Source: a virus
Length of the DNA: 45,108 nt
Direction: 5' to 3' (one strand)
IMG/VR virus record: IMGVR_UViG_3300048834_000362
Location: 1 to 45,108 of that record
The translations under genes and the position numbers were made by a program. Below the pieces are notes generated by a model. That model was not told the DNA's origin and searched no databases. It saw nothing but the letters and a program-made list of their open reading frames with translations. How positions within the stretch are numbered: the stretch's first letter is position 1; each line of letters starts with the position of its first letter. Of this stretch, positions 15,289 to 23,893 are shown in pieces.

Positions 15289-17884
15289 AATCGGACGCGA
15301 CATCTTCTACGCCAAGTACAGCCACGAAGGTTGTGAGACGTGGGAGAAACTGGCCCACACCCTCACGTGGGAAGTGTGCGGTGACCTCCTCCCCCGAGAC
15401 ACCGTCGAAGCGATCGAACAGATGATCGCCCAGATGAAGTTCATCCCTGGGGGTCGCTACCTCTACTATGCTGGCCGCGAAGCGAAGTTCTACAACAACT
15501 GCGCCCTCGGTCGCTGCGAGGAGGACAGCCGAGAAGACTGGTCCCGCCTCACCTACAAAACCACCTCGTGGCTCATGACCGGCATGGGCCTAGGCTTCGA
15601 CTACTCAATCTACAGACCTCGCGGTCGCTCACTCTCGCGTACGGGCGGAGTCGCCTCCGGACCCCTCCCCGCGATGGGGATGGTCAACGAGATTGGTCGA
15701 CGCGTCATGCAGGGCGGCTCCCGTCGCTCCGCCATCTACGCCTCCCTCGACCGCGAACACGACGATGTGATGGAGTTCATGGCTGAGAAGGATTGGGACA
15801 ACCGCAAGGTCGCAGGCACCGACAAGTCGTACGGCGACCTCAAGCGTGCCGACTTCTTCTTCCCCTGCCCACTCGACAACACCAACGTCTCTGTCAACTA
15901 CTCCGACAAGTGGCTCTCCCTTCCCGATCCCGCCTCCGACGAGGTGTTCCTCAAGAACTGCGAGTACGCCCTTCGCAACGGGGAGCCCGGCTTCTCGTTC
16001 AACTTCGGCGACAAGGCGAGGGAGACGCTCCGCAACGCCCCGGTCGCTGGCTCCACCCACGTCTATACCTCTGAGGGCATCCGTCAGGTGATCGACATCG
16101 TCAACATCCCGGTCACCCTCTGGACTGGCAAGCAGTGGGCCTCCGACGTGGTGTTCCGTTGCACGAAGGAGAACACCCCCACCATCTCCGTCAACATGAC
16201 TGGTGGACGCCAAATCGTCTGCGACCCCAACCACGAGTTCCTGGTCGAACGCTGGTCAGGTAAGGGCAAGTCTCGAACGCTCGACACGATCGAGAGGGTT
16301 GCCGCGAAGGATCTCCAAGAGGACGACATTCTTCACGTCTCCCTCCCCACCTACGAGTCGCCAAACACCTCCGACTACATGTACGTCCTCGGTTATGCCT
16401 ACGGAGATGGATCCTTCTCGAAGGAGGGTCGCTGTGAAATCACGTTCTGCTCGCCGGAGTCTAAGGAAATCGCTAGGGGACTAGCCGCCTTCTTCAACAC
16501 CTACGGAACAGTGAATTGGGACGACTCTCGCGGTTATGCGAGGGTGTACTTCTCGAAGGACGTGTTCGGCTACCCCCGCTCGAAGGAGACGATCGGAGAC
16601 GAGGCGTTGAATGAGTCCTTCATCGCAGGACTGTTCGACGCGGACGGCAACTACGACGCCAGCCAGAACGCGATCCGTCTTTGCTCCAAGCACGAAGGAT
16701 TCCTCCATGACATTCGACGAGCCTTGGAGTGCATGGGCATCCTCTCCAATGTCTCCAAGAACGGCTCGTCCACCTACGGAGGCTCTCAGGTCTACCAGTT
16801 GGTGATCTGCCGTGAGTACAACAACCTCTTCCGTTCACTCATCCCCACCCGTCGACTCACCCCAATCGAGCACGACGCCTATCGCAAGTCTTCCGTTCGA
16901 GTCCTCTCTGTCAGCGAGGGTGAGACGCAGGATGTGTTCTGCTGTGACGTGAAGGTTGACGAACACACGTTCATGGCCGAAGGAGTCATCATCTCCAACT
17001 GCTGCGAGGTGACCTCCGAGGACGACAGCGACATCTGCAACCTCGGATCCCTCAACCTCTCTCGCATCGAGACGCTGGAGGAGTTCACCCAATGCGTCGA
17101 ACTGGCCACCGCCTTCCTCATCTGCGGCACCCTTAAGGCCCAGTTGCCCACCCAGAAGATGTACATCGTTCGTGACAAGAACCGTCGTCTGGGCCTGGGC
17201 CTCATGGGGGTCCACGAGTGGCTCGTCACTCGCGGCTACCGCTACCAGATGAACGACGAGTTGCGTTCGTGGATGGAGGTCTACCGAGATGGCTCCCGCA
17301 AAGCCGCTGATGAATACGCCGCCCGCCTATCGATCAGCCGCCCCGTCGCGTGCCGAGCGATCGCCCCCACAGGCACCATCGGTATGCTCGCCGGAACGAC
17401 CACAGGCATCGAACCGATCTTCGCGGTCTCCTTCAAGCGCATCTACCTCAAGAACAACGTCTACCACTACCAGTATGTCGTCGAATCAGCCGCTCGAGAA
17501 ATGATGGCCACGACAGGCTGCCAACCCGACGACATCGAAACGGCTCTGTCCCTCGCCTCCGACCCCGAACGACGCATCTCATTCCAAGCGGACATGCAGG
17601 ACTACGTCGACATGGCCATCTCATCCACCATCAACATGCCAGCGTGGGGCACCCCCTTCAATAGCAGAATGCGAGTCCCGCACTTCGCGAGCATCCTCGC
17701 CAAGTACGCCCCTCGTCTCCGTGGCATGACCGTTTACCCTGACGCAGCACGCGGCGGACAACCCCTCACCCCAGTCCCCTACAAAGAGGCCCTCAAGAAT
17801 GTCGGAAAAGAATTCACCGAAACCATCATCCAGCACTCTGACATCTGTGACATCTCAGGGAAGGGAGGCCACTGCGGATCCTAA
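15257..17884 (+). CDS. nrdJ: Class II (adenosylcobalamin-dependent) ribonucleotide reductase, intein-interrupted
   Basis: Reduces ribonucleotides to deoxyribonucleotides using a thiyl radical. Of 875 residues about 555 remain after removing the intein. Visible motifs are NNCALG (C82, one of the redox Cys pair), FSFNFGDKARETLRNA, then after the intein CCEVTSEDDSDICNLGSLNL, and APTGTIGMLAGTTTGIEPIF. Joining the exteins gives the finger-loop N-x-C-x-E (N260, C582, E584) with C582 as the radical cysteine. The C-terminus ends GKGGHCGS, short compared with many relatives. AAGGAGG (15247-15253) sets the start at ATG 15257, overlapping the nucleotide-hydrolase gene. No NrdB-like subunit is present, consistent with a B12-dependent enzyme. 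A repeat copy codes RPRGRS (about residues 119-124). Confidence 0.93.
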   Translation: MKLIDGIFRNKIGRDIFYAKYSHEGCETWEKLAHTLTWEVCGDLLPRDTVEAIEQMIAQMKFIPGGRYLYYAGREAKFYNNCALGRCEEDSREDWSRLTYKTTSWLMTGMGLGFDYSIYRPRGRSLSRTGGVASGPLPAMGMVNEIGRRVMQGGSRRSAIYASLDREHDDVMEFMAEKDWDNRKVAGTDKSYGDLKRADFFFPCPLDNTNVSVNYSDKWLSLPDPASDEVFLKNCEYALRNGEPGFSFNFGDKARETLRNAPVAGSTHVYTSEGIRQVIDIVNIPVTLWTGKQWASDVVFRCTKENTPTISVNMTGGRQIVCDPNHEFLVERWSGKGKSRTLDTIERVAAKDLQEDDILHVSLPTYESPNTSDYMYVLGYAYGDGSFSKEGRCEITFCSPESKEIARGLAAFFNTYGTVNWDDSRGYARVYFSKDVFGYPRSKETIGDEALNESFIAGLFDADGNYDASQNAIRLCSKHEGFLHDIRRALECMGILSNVSKNGSSTYGGSQVYQLVICREYNNLFRSLIPTRRLTPIEHDAYRKSSVRVLSVSEGETQDVFCCDVKVDEHTFMAEGVIISNCCEVTSEDDSDICNLGSLNLSRIETLEEFTQCVELATAFLICGTLKAQLPTQKMYIVRDKNRRLGLGLMGVHEWLVTRGYRYQMNDELRSWMEVYRDGSRKAADEYAARLSISRPVACRAIAPTGTIGMLAGTTTGIEPIFAVSFKRIYLKNNVYHYQYVVESAAREMMATTGCQPDDIETALSLASDPERRISFQADMQDYVDMAISSTINMPAWGTPFNSRMRVPHFASILAKYAPRLRGMTVYPDAARGGQPLTPVPYKEALKNVGKEFTETIIQHSDICDISGKGGHCGS
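15616..15629 (-). repeat. Dispersed repeat copy 6
   Basis: Reverse AGCGACCGCGAGGT in the RNR gene, read as RPRGRS. Confidence 0.95.
16040..16999 (+). other. Intein with LAGLIDADG endonuclease and Pro at position 1, in RNR
   Basis: A 320-residue in-frame insertion (residues 262-581) between finger-loop N260-A261 and the radical Cys C582. It starts PVAGSTHVYTSEG, aligning with the usual C-x-x-G-x-T block A but with Pro instead of Cys. Block B is DPNHEFLV (H326), dodecapeptides are LGYAYGDGS and FIAGLFDADGN, block F is VFCCDVKVDEHTF, and the end is ISN before +1 Cys, lacking the penultimate His. Codon use matches the flanks, suggesting long residence. A class-3-like route through C562 or C563 is conceivable, though the Trp and Thr of the WCT set are missing. 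Confidence 0.85.
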
Positions 17885-18368
17885 CGAGATTCACATCCAA
17901 GAAATCATCCTCTCCACTTACCACGTAGCGAGTAGGTCGCCTTGCCTCACCACTCAGAACGGGGCGAGGGTGGGGATCATGGCCGGGTCCTCGTGGGGGT
18001 GGAACCACGCAGGCACCCCACACACCTATAACGACGAGGATGGGGTCGTCCACGCCGAAGTTCACGCCATCCTCCGCTGGGCCAGCGAACGAAGGGAGGT
18101 AGCCCCTAACATGTACGCTGTGTGGGCTTGCTGCTCCCATTGTGCCCAGTGCGTCGTCGAATCGGGTATTCGCACCCTCTACCGCTGTGCTGCCGCCATG
18201 CGTCGCGAGCATCCCAAATGGGCCGACACCATCATCAGGGGAGACAAGATCCTCCTTGACTCAGGCGTAAAAATCATCGAAGTCGAACCTCATCCACAAT
18301 GGGGCTACCCAACCCTCCGTTTCCGTGAACGCCTGTGGAACCCCATCGACGGTTACCTAGACTCGTGA
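17799..18368 (+). CDS. Cytidine/dCMP deaminase-like protein
   Basis: A zinc-dependent deaminase fold: VHAEVHAIL (His-Ala-Glu) and CCSHCAQCVVESGI (Cys-x-x-Cys) near residues 80-117 supply the zinc ligands and catalytic Glu. Deamination of dCMP would give dUMP for ThyX, completing the pathway from RNR. The true start is unclear: ATG 17799 lies 86 bases inside the RNR gene, after AAAGAGG, while homologous sequence seems to begin only near NEIHIQEIIL after the RNR stop. GTG 17847 or a rare start after AAGGGAGG (17861-17868) is also possible. tRNA-Arg follows six bases after the stop. Family good, substrate inferred. Confidence 0.8.
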   Translation: MSEKNSPKPSSSTLTSVTSQGREATADPNEIHIQEIILSTYHVASRSPCLTTQNGARVGIMAGSSWGWNHAGTPHTYNDEDGVVHAEVHAILRWASERREVAPNMYAVWACCSHCAQCVVESGIRTLYRCAAAMRREHPKWADTIIRGDKILLDSGVKIIEVEPHPQWGYPTLRFRERLWNPIDGYLDS

Positions 18369-18374
18369 CTTGAC

Positions 18375-18447
18375 GCTCGGGTAACTCAATGGATAGAGTA
18401 GGGGTTTTCTAAACCTCCGGTTGTGGGTTCGAGTCCCACCCCGAGCA
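18375..18447 (+). tRNA. tRNA-Arg (anticodon TCT)
   Basis: Complete cloverleaf: acceptor GCTCGGG/CCCGAGC plus discriminator A, D-arm ACTC-AATGGATA-GAGT, anticodon arm GGGGT-TTTCTAA-ACCTC, T-arm GTGGG-TTCGAGT-CCCAC. The seven-base loop places TCT at positions 34-36, decoding AGA. CCA is not encoded. It closes the rightward arm. The most AGA/AGG-rich coding stretch that I can see is the polymerase intein. Confidence 0.93.
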
Positions 18448-18489
18448 TTCCCACCCCCCGGCGTCTCGGAGATGCGGCGACCGGGGTTT

Positions 18490-18505
18490 AAGCGACCGCG
18501 AGGTT
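18490..18505 (+). repeat. Dispersed repeat copy 7 (between the converging arms)
   Basis: AAGCGACCGCGAGGTT; its end overlaps the stop codon of the leftward gene at 18504. Confidence 0.95.
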
Positions 18506-18815
18506 ATTCGTCTTCGTCGTCGTCCGGGGTGAGGGTTTTGAGGATGCTGGAGATCTCGCGGATCTCCATGTCAAGGTCGTGGGGACCGAAGGTGAGACAG
18601 TGCTCAGCGGGCCACGACTGGTCGAGGGCTAGGCAGGGCAGAACACCCTCACCTCGGTAGTGGGAGGCGAGGTGACCCACCCCGTTCTCGTCCCTCCAGA
18701 ACCGGAGGACGTAGACTTCCTCGTGCTGCTCAGTGAGGTGACAGAGGACACTCTCGACCATCTTCTCACGACTGATTCCGCCAAGCCTGGGGTCGTTCGG
18801 TTGGTTCGAAGTCAT
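18504..18815 (-). CDS. Unknown small acidic protein
   Basis: A 103-residue leftward protein, last gene of the leftward arm and facing the tRNA. It has a mixed alpha/beta core (MVESVLCHLTEQHEEVYVLR followed by FWRDENGVGHL) and a highly acidic end, TPDDDEDE. Start ATG lies 50 bases inside the phosphoesterase gene. Its stop codon TAA (18504-18506) overlaps a dispersed-repeat copy (18490-18505). No family recognised. Confidence 0.6.
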   Translation of the reverse strand: MTSNQPNDPRLGGISREKMVESVLCHLTEQHEEVYVLRFWRDENGVGHLASHYRGEGVLPCLALDQSWPAEHCLTFGPHDLDMEIREISSILKTLTPDDDEDE

Positions 18816-19614
18816 GGGCCACTGTCCCGTCTGCCGCTTGGAGGATCTCGACCTTGCACGTCCAGTCGCGTGAGGCCCTCAATCGTCTTCCAAGGCGGAC
18901 TTCCCCGTACGCGAATGCCCGACCCCACTCCTGCTTACTCTTCTTGTTCATGAAGGTAGGATTGAGCGGGCCTAGGGTGCCCGTGTTGGCGTAGAAGCGG
19001 GGGAGGTAGGGCCCGGACGTGTTCACCCTTACCTGTCGGACGGCGTGAGGTTTGTGGCTGTCCCCGCTGACGAACAAGCCATTGTCCACACCGAATTCTA
19101 GGCAGTCGTACTTGGGTCCGTTGGCCCCCTGACGATATCCATGAATCACCGTCAGTTGGCCCAACCTCAAAGCGTTGCCTGTTTGGAAGTTGTACGGAAC
19201 AAACTTGAAGTGATGAAAGTGCTTCAGTCTGGTCCGATAATCGAGGGAGTCCCTGATGTTCTTTGGGAATCTGTTAGGGGCTCTGATGCGGAAGTCGTGG
19301 TTCCCCTCCACCCGCCAATGCTCAGCGTCCGGGGCGGCATCCAGCAGCAACTCATCCCCCTCGTTGCAGGACTCAAACTCGTCCTCGAGCGTCCAGGGGT
19401 CCTCGTTGGGCCACACACTCGGCGCCGACGCCTCCAGCCAATCCCCTCCGTCAATGACGTAGTGGGGCCGATACTCCCGGATGAACGCGGCCACCTTCCT
19501 CAGCGAGGGCCAATGCACCAGCGGGTGGTGCCTGTCACTTAGGATGACATAACGAACCCACTTAGAACCCACCGAGGGGGCCGAAGACTCTCGTTTGGTT
19601 GACTGGCTGCTCAA
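18766..19614 (-). CDS. Calcineurin-like metallophosphoesterase
   Basis: A protein of about 282 residues with the metallophosphoesterase metal-binding series: LSDRHHPL (D-x-H), GGDWLE (GD), EGNHDFR (GNHD), IHGYRQG and SGDSHKPH, in that order. It would hydrolyse a phosphomono- or diester with two metals; the substrate is unknown. The start is uncertain: TTG 19614 has GGGAG about eight bases upstream and overlaps the preceding gene by 53 bases, while GTG 19572 would shorten the protein by 14 residues and overlap the upstream stop. It lies at the end of the virion gene block, so it could act late or travel with the particle. Confidence 0.82.
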   Translation of the reverse strand: MSSQSTKRESSAPSVGSKWVRYVILSDRHHPLVHWPSLRKVAAFIREYRPHYVIDGGDWLEASAPSVWPNEDPWTLEDEFESCNEGDELLLDAAPDAEHWRVEGNHDFRIRAPNRFPKNIRDSLDYRTRLKHFHHFKFVPYNFQTGNALRLGQLTVIHGYRQGANGPKYDCLEFGVDNGLFVSGDSHKPHAVRQVRVNTSGPYLPRFYANTGTLGPLNPTFMNKKSKQEWGRAFAYGEVRLGRRLRASRDWTCKVEILQAADGTVAHDFEPTERPQAWRNQS

Positions 19615-22600
19615 AGCGGTTCTCCCGTTGCAGTTGCTCCAACCTCTTCATCAACTCCTCATTCGAGGGCTGACCGGAGGTTCTTGCCGCCATCCGTTGC
19701 GTCGCCGTGTCAAACTGCGAGAACGTTTGAGCGTCAATGCCCAACTGCGGTCCCATGCCTTGTGCAACCCACTCAGTCATTCGAGCCCTCAACTCTTCGG
19801 GCATCGAATTCAACGTGCGCTCCACGCGGGGGACGGTTCTGTTGTCAAGGAAAGTCTTAAGGTTCTGCTTGTCCACACTGAGACGGAAGCCGAACTTGTC
19901 GTAGAACGCCTTCTCCAGATCACTCGCCTTCTTCAAGTCGTTGGCGGCGATCGCTCTCATGTACTCCTGCCTATAACTGGTCATCTTCTCCCGGTCCTTC
20001 TGCAACTGCTTGATGATGTCACCTTCGCTGTTGTACAGACCGAACCGGCTAAACCCCAACCCCTTCAGAAGAAGCCTCATCTTGCTCTCGTACGTAATCA
20101 ATCGTCCAGTCGAATCGTACAAAGGGACCTGCCCATCCGGGGTCATCTCATCCCACCCGGCATGAGTGGTCGCATAGAAGTTGTCAAACTTGGCCGGAGG
20201 CAGAATCCCCGCCGCCCTACTCAGTGCCAACCCGCCAGGCGCGAACAAAGGCAAACTTCTCGCGATCGCGTCCCTCTCCCCACTCATGATGCCTGACGTG
20301 AACTTCAACGGAATGTCAATCACGGGAGGCAGCACCCTATTCAGCCCCTCCGTCCCCAGCCCCGTCATCAACTCCGTCACCGTCCCCACCGCAGTCGTAT
20401 CAAACAGATCCAGGCCTGCCTGCTTCCCCGCCTCATTCAACAGAGACGAGTATAGAATCATCCTGTTCGCATCCACCGCAAAGTTGAGCATCGAGTTGGA
20501 CCCGCCGTACTTGCGGTACTCCCACGGGCTGATGGCCGTTCTTAGAGGGAACGTAAGGAACTGCCTCAAGAGGGGTTGACTAAAGGGGCTGCTCGGATTG
20601 AGGAACAGCATGGGGGTGTTCATCAGATCCGGTGTGAACTGAGACTCCTGAACCAACCGCCTCACGAACCCCTTCGTGTCCGCATTCCTCAACTGTCCAG
20701 CAGCATCAAGCGTCCCATCCAACCCATCCTCGATGGCCTTGAAGCGAGCCGCATGAGCCGACACACTCCTATTGAACCATTCAGCCATTGAGAACCCCTT
20801 GAGGAGGAACTCATTGAACCTGCTAAGCCCAGACTCATCCCTCAGAACTCTCAACGGGGCGTCCAACTGCTCAACCATCTGATCAATGTTGGGAGCAATG
20901 TCCGCATCATCCGCCATCCGAAACGCCCGCTGCGTCGCTGGACTGATCGCCCGCTGCCCCGCTCTTCCCACCCCCAGCGATGCCACTTTCGACCTCTCAG
21001 ACGCGTACGCAGCCGCATCCTTGAACGCCTCTCCATACCCCTTCAACAGGTTCTTCAGCCCCGTCACTCTAACAGTCGTGGCCCAAGGCTGCGTCAGGTT
21101 CACGAGGGCCGACGGCACATTCGCACCAAGTGTCGACGCGTAGAACCACTTGGTCACCGCATAGTCAGCAGACTTCCCCGTGAGGGGCTCGTCCGCGAAG
21201 TTCCGCATGTGGCTCACAAACGACCCAAGGCCCGCCTTGTTCATCGGCCCGCCAAGATTCGTGTCATCAAACACGCTCTTAGTCCATGCCTTCATCTGAT
21301 TCACCATCGAGGTCATGAGGCCCTGCTGCAATCTCTGCGACCCCATTGCCAAGGGCAGATACACCTCTGTCAGGGCATCCCTCGCGTACTGAGAGTACGC
21401 ATCATTCCCCTTGTCAAACAGGTGGAACGCTCGATGCACCACATCGAAGTTCGTCCAACCCCCCACGGGCTCAGGCAAATCATCAAACGTATCCAGAACA
21501 CTCCCGGCCCCGCTCGAACTGGAGGTCTTCATCAACTGCTCATAACGAACAGGATTGACCTCCTTGAGTTTGTCAAGGACGCTCTTCTGCCGCTTCATCG
21601 CGGCCCTCACACTCCCATCCACCTCGTCAACAAACATCGTCCGCAGCCGACTCGTATCATCCAGATACGAACTCATGGCCTCGAACGCGTCCATCTTGTG
21701 CAACCTCACCACATCCGCATCAACGAGGCCGGACTGCATCTTCCGCTTGACCGCCGCCCCCTGATCCCTCAGCAGCCCAAACTCCTCTCTCCGATCGTTG
21801 CGGACGAGTCCCAACCGATCGAACAGATTCAGTTCCACATCGTCCCAGAGCGACTCATGAACCTCCCGGCCCACGGCGTTCGCTCCGGCCTTGAACTGCC
21901 TCGGCACATCCCTACCACCTTCCCTCAATCTCCGCACCTCATCAAGAGACACCTCTCTGATTCCGTTCATCCCTCTGCTGTAGTAGCGGGCGGTGTTCCT
22001 GGGTGCGTAGAAGGGCTGAGCCACGAACGACTCGCGGATCAACTCCTTGAAGTTGTCCATCGACATCGCCCCGGCCCTCACATTGTCCATCGTCTCGTTG
22101 CCGAGCAACTTCCCGATCATCGCGACACCCACATTCGAGGTGTTCACATTCCGATTGCTCGCCAACGACCCGCTCGCTATCCCCCTATAAATCCTCTCCA
22201 ACTTCTTCTCATCAACAACGCCACTGGCCTTGTCCACACCAAAGACGTCGAGAAGCAACTCATCATACTTAGACCTCATAGCGACCGCGAGGTCGTAGAC
22301 TCCTCTCTTCTTCATCTCCCCTTCGAGGCGAGAGGCATCAAGGATGGCGCGAGCGGGAGCCTCGTCAAACTCCACAACCATCCGCTCCCCCGCCTTATTG
22401 AGCCGGGCGATCTTCGACGTGTGATCGACGTGCCTACCCGACAACCACGCATAGATGAGAGCGGAGTCCTCCTGACCTTGGGCCTTATTCGAGAGCCGCT
22501 TCACCTTGAACATCTCAGAGGCAACGTCATCGCCGTGCTTCTTGAGAAAGTCCAGTCTGTTCTTGTTGAGCATATCGAGGACGCGAATGGTCGTCTCGTC

Positions 22601-23047
22601 CTCGAGGATGTTGTTGCCGGTCTTCGGATTCAACTTCCCCATGAACCCGAGGTACATGTTCCCACCCTTGCGGAGGATGGGGTTGTACGCATCGGACACC
22701 CTAAAGAACTCTCCAGCCCCTCTTCTCATCTGACGAGAAAGGCCGGGCAACTTGAACGCGAACTCCGCCCCCACAGACGCCATGAAGAGGGGATCTGTCA
22801 ATAAAGCGACCGCGAGGTCTTTAAAGGGGTTCCCGTCGAGTTCCTGCCTGATGCGGGAGGCGAGCGTCGAATTCTCTTGGGCCGTTCGTCCGGTGATGGG
22901 AACGATGCCCGACCCCAACTCTCGGTCAATCAGGTTGTAGAAGAGGATCTCGGGGTAATCAAAAGCACCCACCCTCTCGTAGACGGGCGGGGGCTTGGTT
23001 GGGAAGAGATCTTCGCCACCGAGATTACTCGTCGGAAACTGGCTCAT
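19562..23047 (-). CDS. Large internal virion protein candidate (1161 residues)
   Basis: The biggest leftward gene, at the end of a string of helical virion-type proteins, the place where podoviruses encode their ejected core proteins. The sequence is mostly alpha-helical and charged, with MSQFPTSNLGGEDLFPTKPP at the N-terminus, Ala-rich and amphipathic stretches (ASTLGANVPSALVNLTQPWA), and no transglycosylase motif that I can see. I do not recognise a named domain, so ejection/core function is inference from size and position. Two repeat copies are read in frame as DLAVAL (about residue 77) and DLAVAM (about residue 252). The N-terminal five residues match those of another structural gene at 26875. 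Confidence 0.7.
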   Translation of the reverse strand: MSQFPTSNLGGEDLFPTKPPPVYERVGAFDYPEILFYNLIDRELGSGIVPITGRTAQENSTLASRIRQELDGNPFKDLAVALLTDPLFMASVGAEFAFKLPGLSRQMRRGAGEFFRVSDAYNPILRKGGNMYLGFMGKLNPKTGNNILEDETTIRVLDMLNKNRLDFLKKHGDDVASEMFKVKRLSNKAQGQEDSALIYAWLSGRHVDHTSKIARLNKAGERMVVEFDEAPARAILDASRLEGEMKKRGVYDLAVAMRSKYDELLLDVFGVDKASGVVDEKKLERIYRGIASGSLASNRNVNTSNVGVAMIGKLLGNETMDNVRAGAMSMDNFKELIRESFVAQPFYAPRNTARYYSRGMNGIREVSLDEVRRLREGGRDVPRQFKAGANAVGREVHESLWDDVELNLFDRLGLVRNDRREEFGLLRDQGAAVKRKMQSGLVDADVVRLHKMDAFEAMSSYLDDTSRLRTMFVDEVDGSVRAAMKRQKSVLDKLKEVNPVRYEQLMKTSSSSGAGSVLDTFDDLPEPVGGWTNFDVVHRAFHLFDKGNDAYSQYARDALTEVYLPLAMGSQRLQQGLMTSMVNQMKAWTKSVFDDTNLGGPMNKAGLGSFVSHMRNFADEPLTGKSADYAVTKWFYASTLGANVPSALVNLTQPWATTVRVTGLKNLLKGYGEAFKDAAAYASERSKVASLGVGRAGQRAISPATQRAFRMADDADIAPNIDQMVEQLDAPLRVLRDESGLSRFNEFLLKGFSMAEWFNRSVSAHAARFKAIEDGLDGTLDAAGQLRNADTKGFVRRLVQESQFTPDLMNTPMLFLNPSSPFSQPLLRQFLTFPLRTAISPWEYRKYGGSNSMLNFAVDANRMILYSSLLNEAGKQAGLDLFDTTAVGTVTELMTGLGTEGLNRVLPPVIDIPLKFTSGIMSGERDAIARSLPLFAPGGLALSRAAGILPPAKFDNFYATTHAGWDEMTPDGQVPLYDSTGRLITYESKMRLLLKGLGFSRFGLYNSEGDIIKQLQKDREKMTSYRQEYMRAIAANDLKKASDLEKAFYDKFGFRLSVDKQNLKTFLDNRTVPRVERTLNSMPEELRARMTEWVAQGMGPQLGIDAQTFSQFDTATQRMAARTSGQPSNEELMKRLEQLQRENRFEQPVNQTRVFGPLGGF
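22280..22294 (+). repeat. Dispersed repeat copy 8
   Basis: AGCGACCGCGAGGTC, antisense in the 1161-residue gene, read as DLAVAM. The dyad is extended to five base pairs here (CGACC/GGTCG). Confidence 0.95.
22804..22819 (+). repeat. Dispersed repeat copy 9
   Basis: AAGCGACCGCGAGGTC, antisense in the 1161-residue gene, read as DLAVAL. Second copy in this gene. Confidence 0.95.
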
Positions 23048-23456
23048 TGATCAGGTTGCCGAACACCTCCTCATACCAATTAGTCGACTCGCTCTTCACG
23101 TAGTCGACACGCATGAGGATAGGCTTCTTCCGTTGAATATCCACCCCCCACGCCCTCTCCAACTCCCCCTTCTCCTCCTCGAACCCCTCAATCGTGACAA
23201 TCCAGACTGGGGCATCGAGGGTATTCACAGCGAGAAAGACCGACTGTGCCACCAATCGGGGGTCACAGTCGGTCTCTTGCTCGTTCAACCGATGCACGAC
23301 GAGGACCAGATTATTCACCTGACCCCTCATCACTCGCTTGCTGATGCGCCCGTCAAACGACGACGCATCGTGGCCCCCTTTGCGAAGGGCGGAAACTATC
23401 GAATCCCGTGTGGGCCCTGGGTGACCAGCGACCAAGTAGTCGATGTGTGTGTCCAT
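23025..23456 (-). CDS. Unknown 143-residue protein
   Basis: Overlaps the start of the large internal protein by 23 bases. Predicted alpha/beta: THIDYLVAGHPGPTRDSIVS, NNLVLVVHRLNEQET, APVWIVTIEGFEEEK, then an acidic end NLINEPVSDE. No signal peptide, membrane segment or catalytic motif. Its place among virion genes suggests a particle or assembly role, unproven. Confidence 0.6.
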   Translation of the reverse strand: MDTHIDYLVAGHPGPTRDSIVSALRKGGHDASSFDGRISKRVMRGQVNNLVLVVHRLNEQETDCDPRLVAQSVFLAVNTLDAPVWIVTIEGFEEEKGELERAWGVDIQRKKPILMRVDYVKSESTNWYEEVFGNLINEPVSDE

Positions 23457-23463
23457 CCTCTAA

Positions 23464-23883
23464 TCACTGAACCCAGGTTCTCACAGTGAACGCGATCTCA
23501 ACAGGGCTCGTGATCGTATCACTGGTCCCGAGATCCAGCAACGCATACAGCACATCTCCGTCAGCGAGCAATACCGAATGGTCCTCCAACGCGCTCAGGT
23601 CAAACGCGACCACAGTCCCTTCGTTCGAATCAGTCACGGCGAGAGTCGCAACCACCGAACCACCAGCGGGGGTGGGGGTGGCAGCCGGAGACTTCACGAT
23701 GCTGATCGTCGCGTTATCACCGGAGGCCCAACCTCGCAGCAGGACCTCCACGTCCTCGACACGAGCGGCCTTGTTCGCCACAACAAGCGCCGTATAGACG
23801 CCATCGGTCGAACCGATCGACTTCACATCTCTCCACCACGAACGCGGCAGCATTGCCGGATCTCTCTTCGAATATTCAGCCAT
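23464..23883 (-). CDS. Probable virion decoration-type protein
   Basis: A 139-residue all-beta protein with Ser/Thr/Asp-rich strands (GVYTALVVANKAARVEDVEV, GGSVVATLAVTDSNEGTVV, SPVEIAFTVRTWVQ). The composition resembles small jelly-roll-like capsid or tail decoration proteins, and the gene sits in the virion block. No family assigned. It is separated by only seven bases from the next downstream gene. Confidence 0.6.
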   Translation of the reverse strand: MAEYSKRDPAMLPRSWWRDVKSIGSTDGVYTALVVANKAARVEDVEVLLRGWASGDNATISIVKSPAATPTPAGGSVVATLAVTDSNEGTVVAFDLSALEDHSVLLADGDVLYALLDLGTSDTITSPVEIAFTVRTWVQ

Positions 23884-23893
23884 CTCTAACTCC

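Noticed and set aside
21209-22804. Open frame of 531 codons on the plus strand opposite the large internal protein
   Set aside because: His/Pro/Arg-rich shadow of the real gene; no ribosome binding site or recognisable domain.
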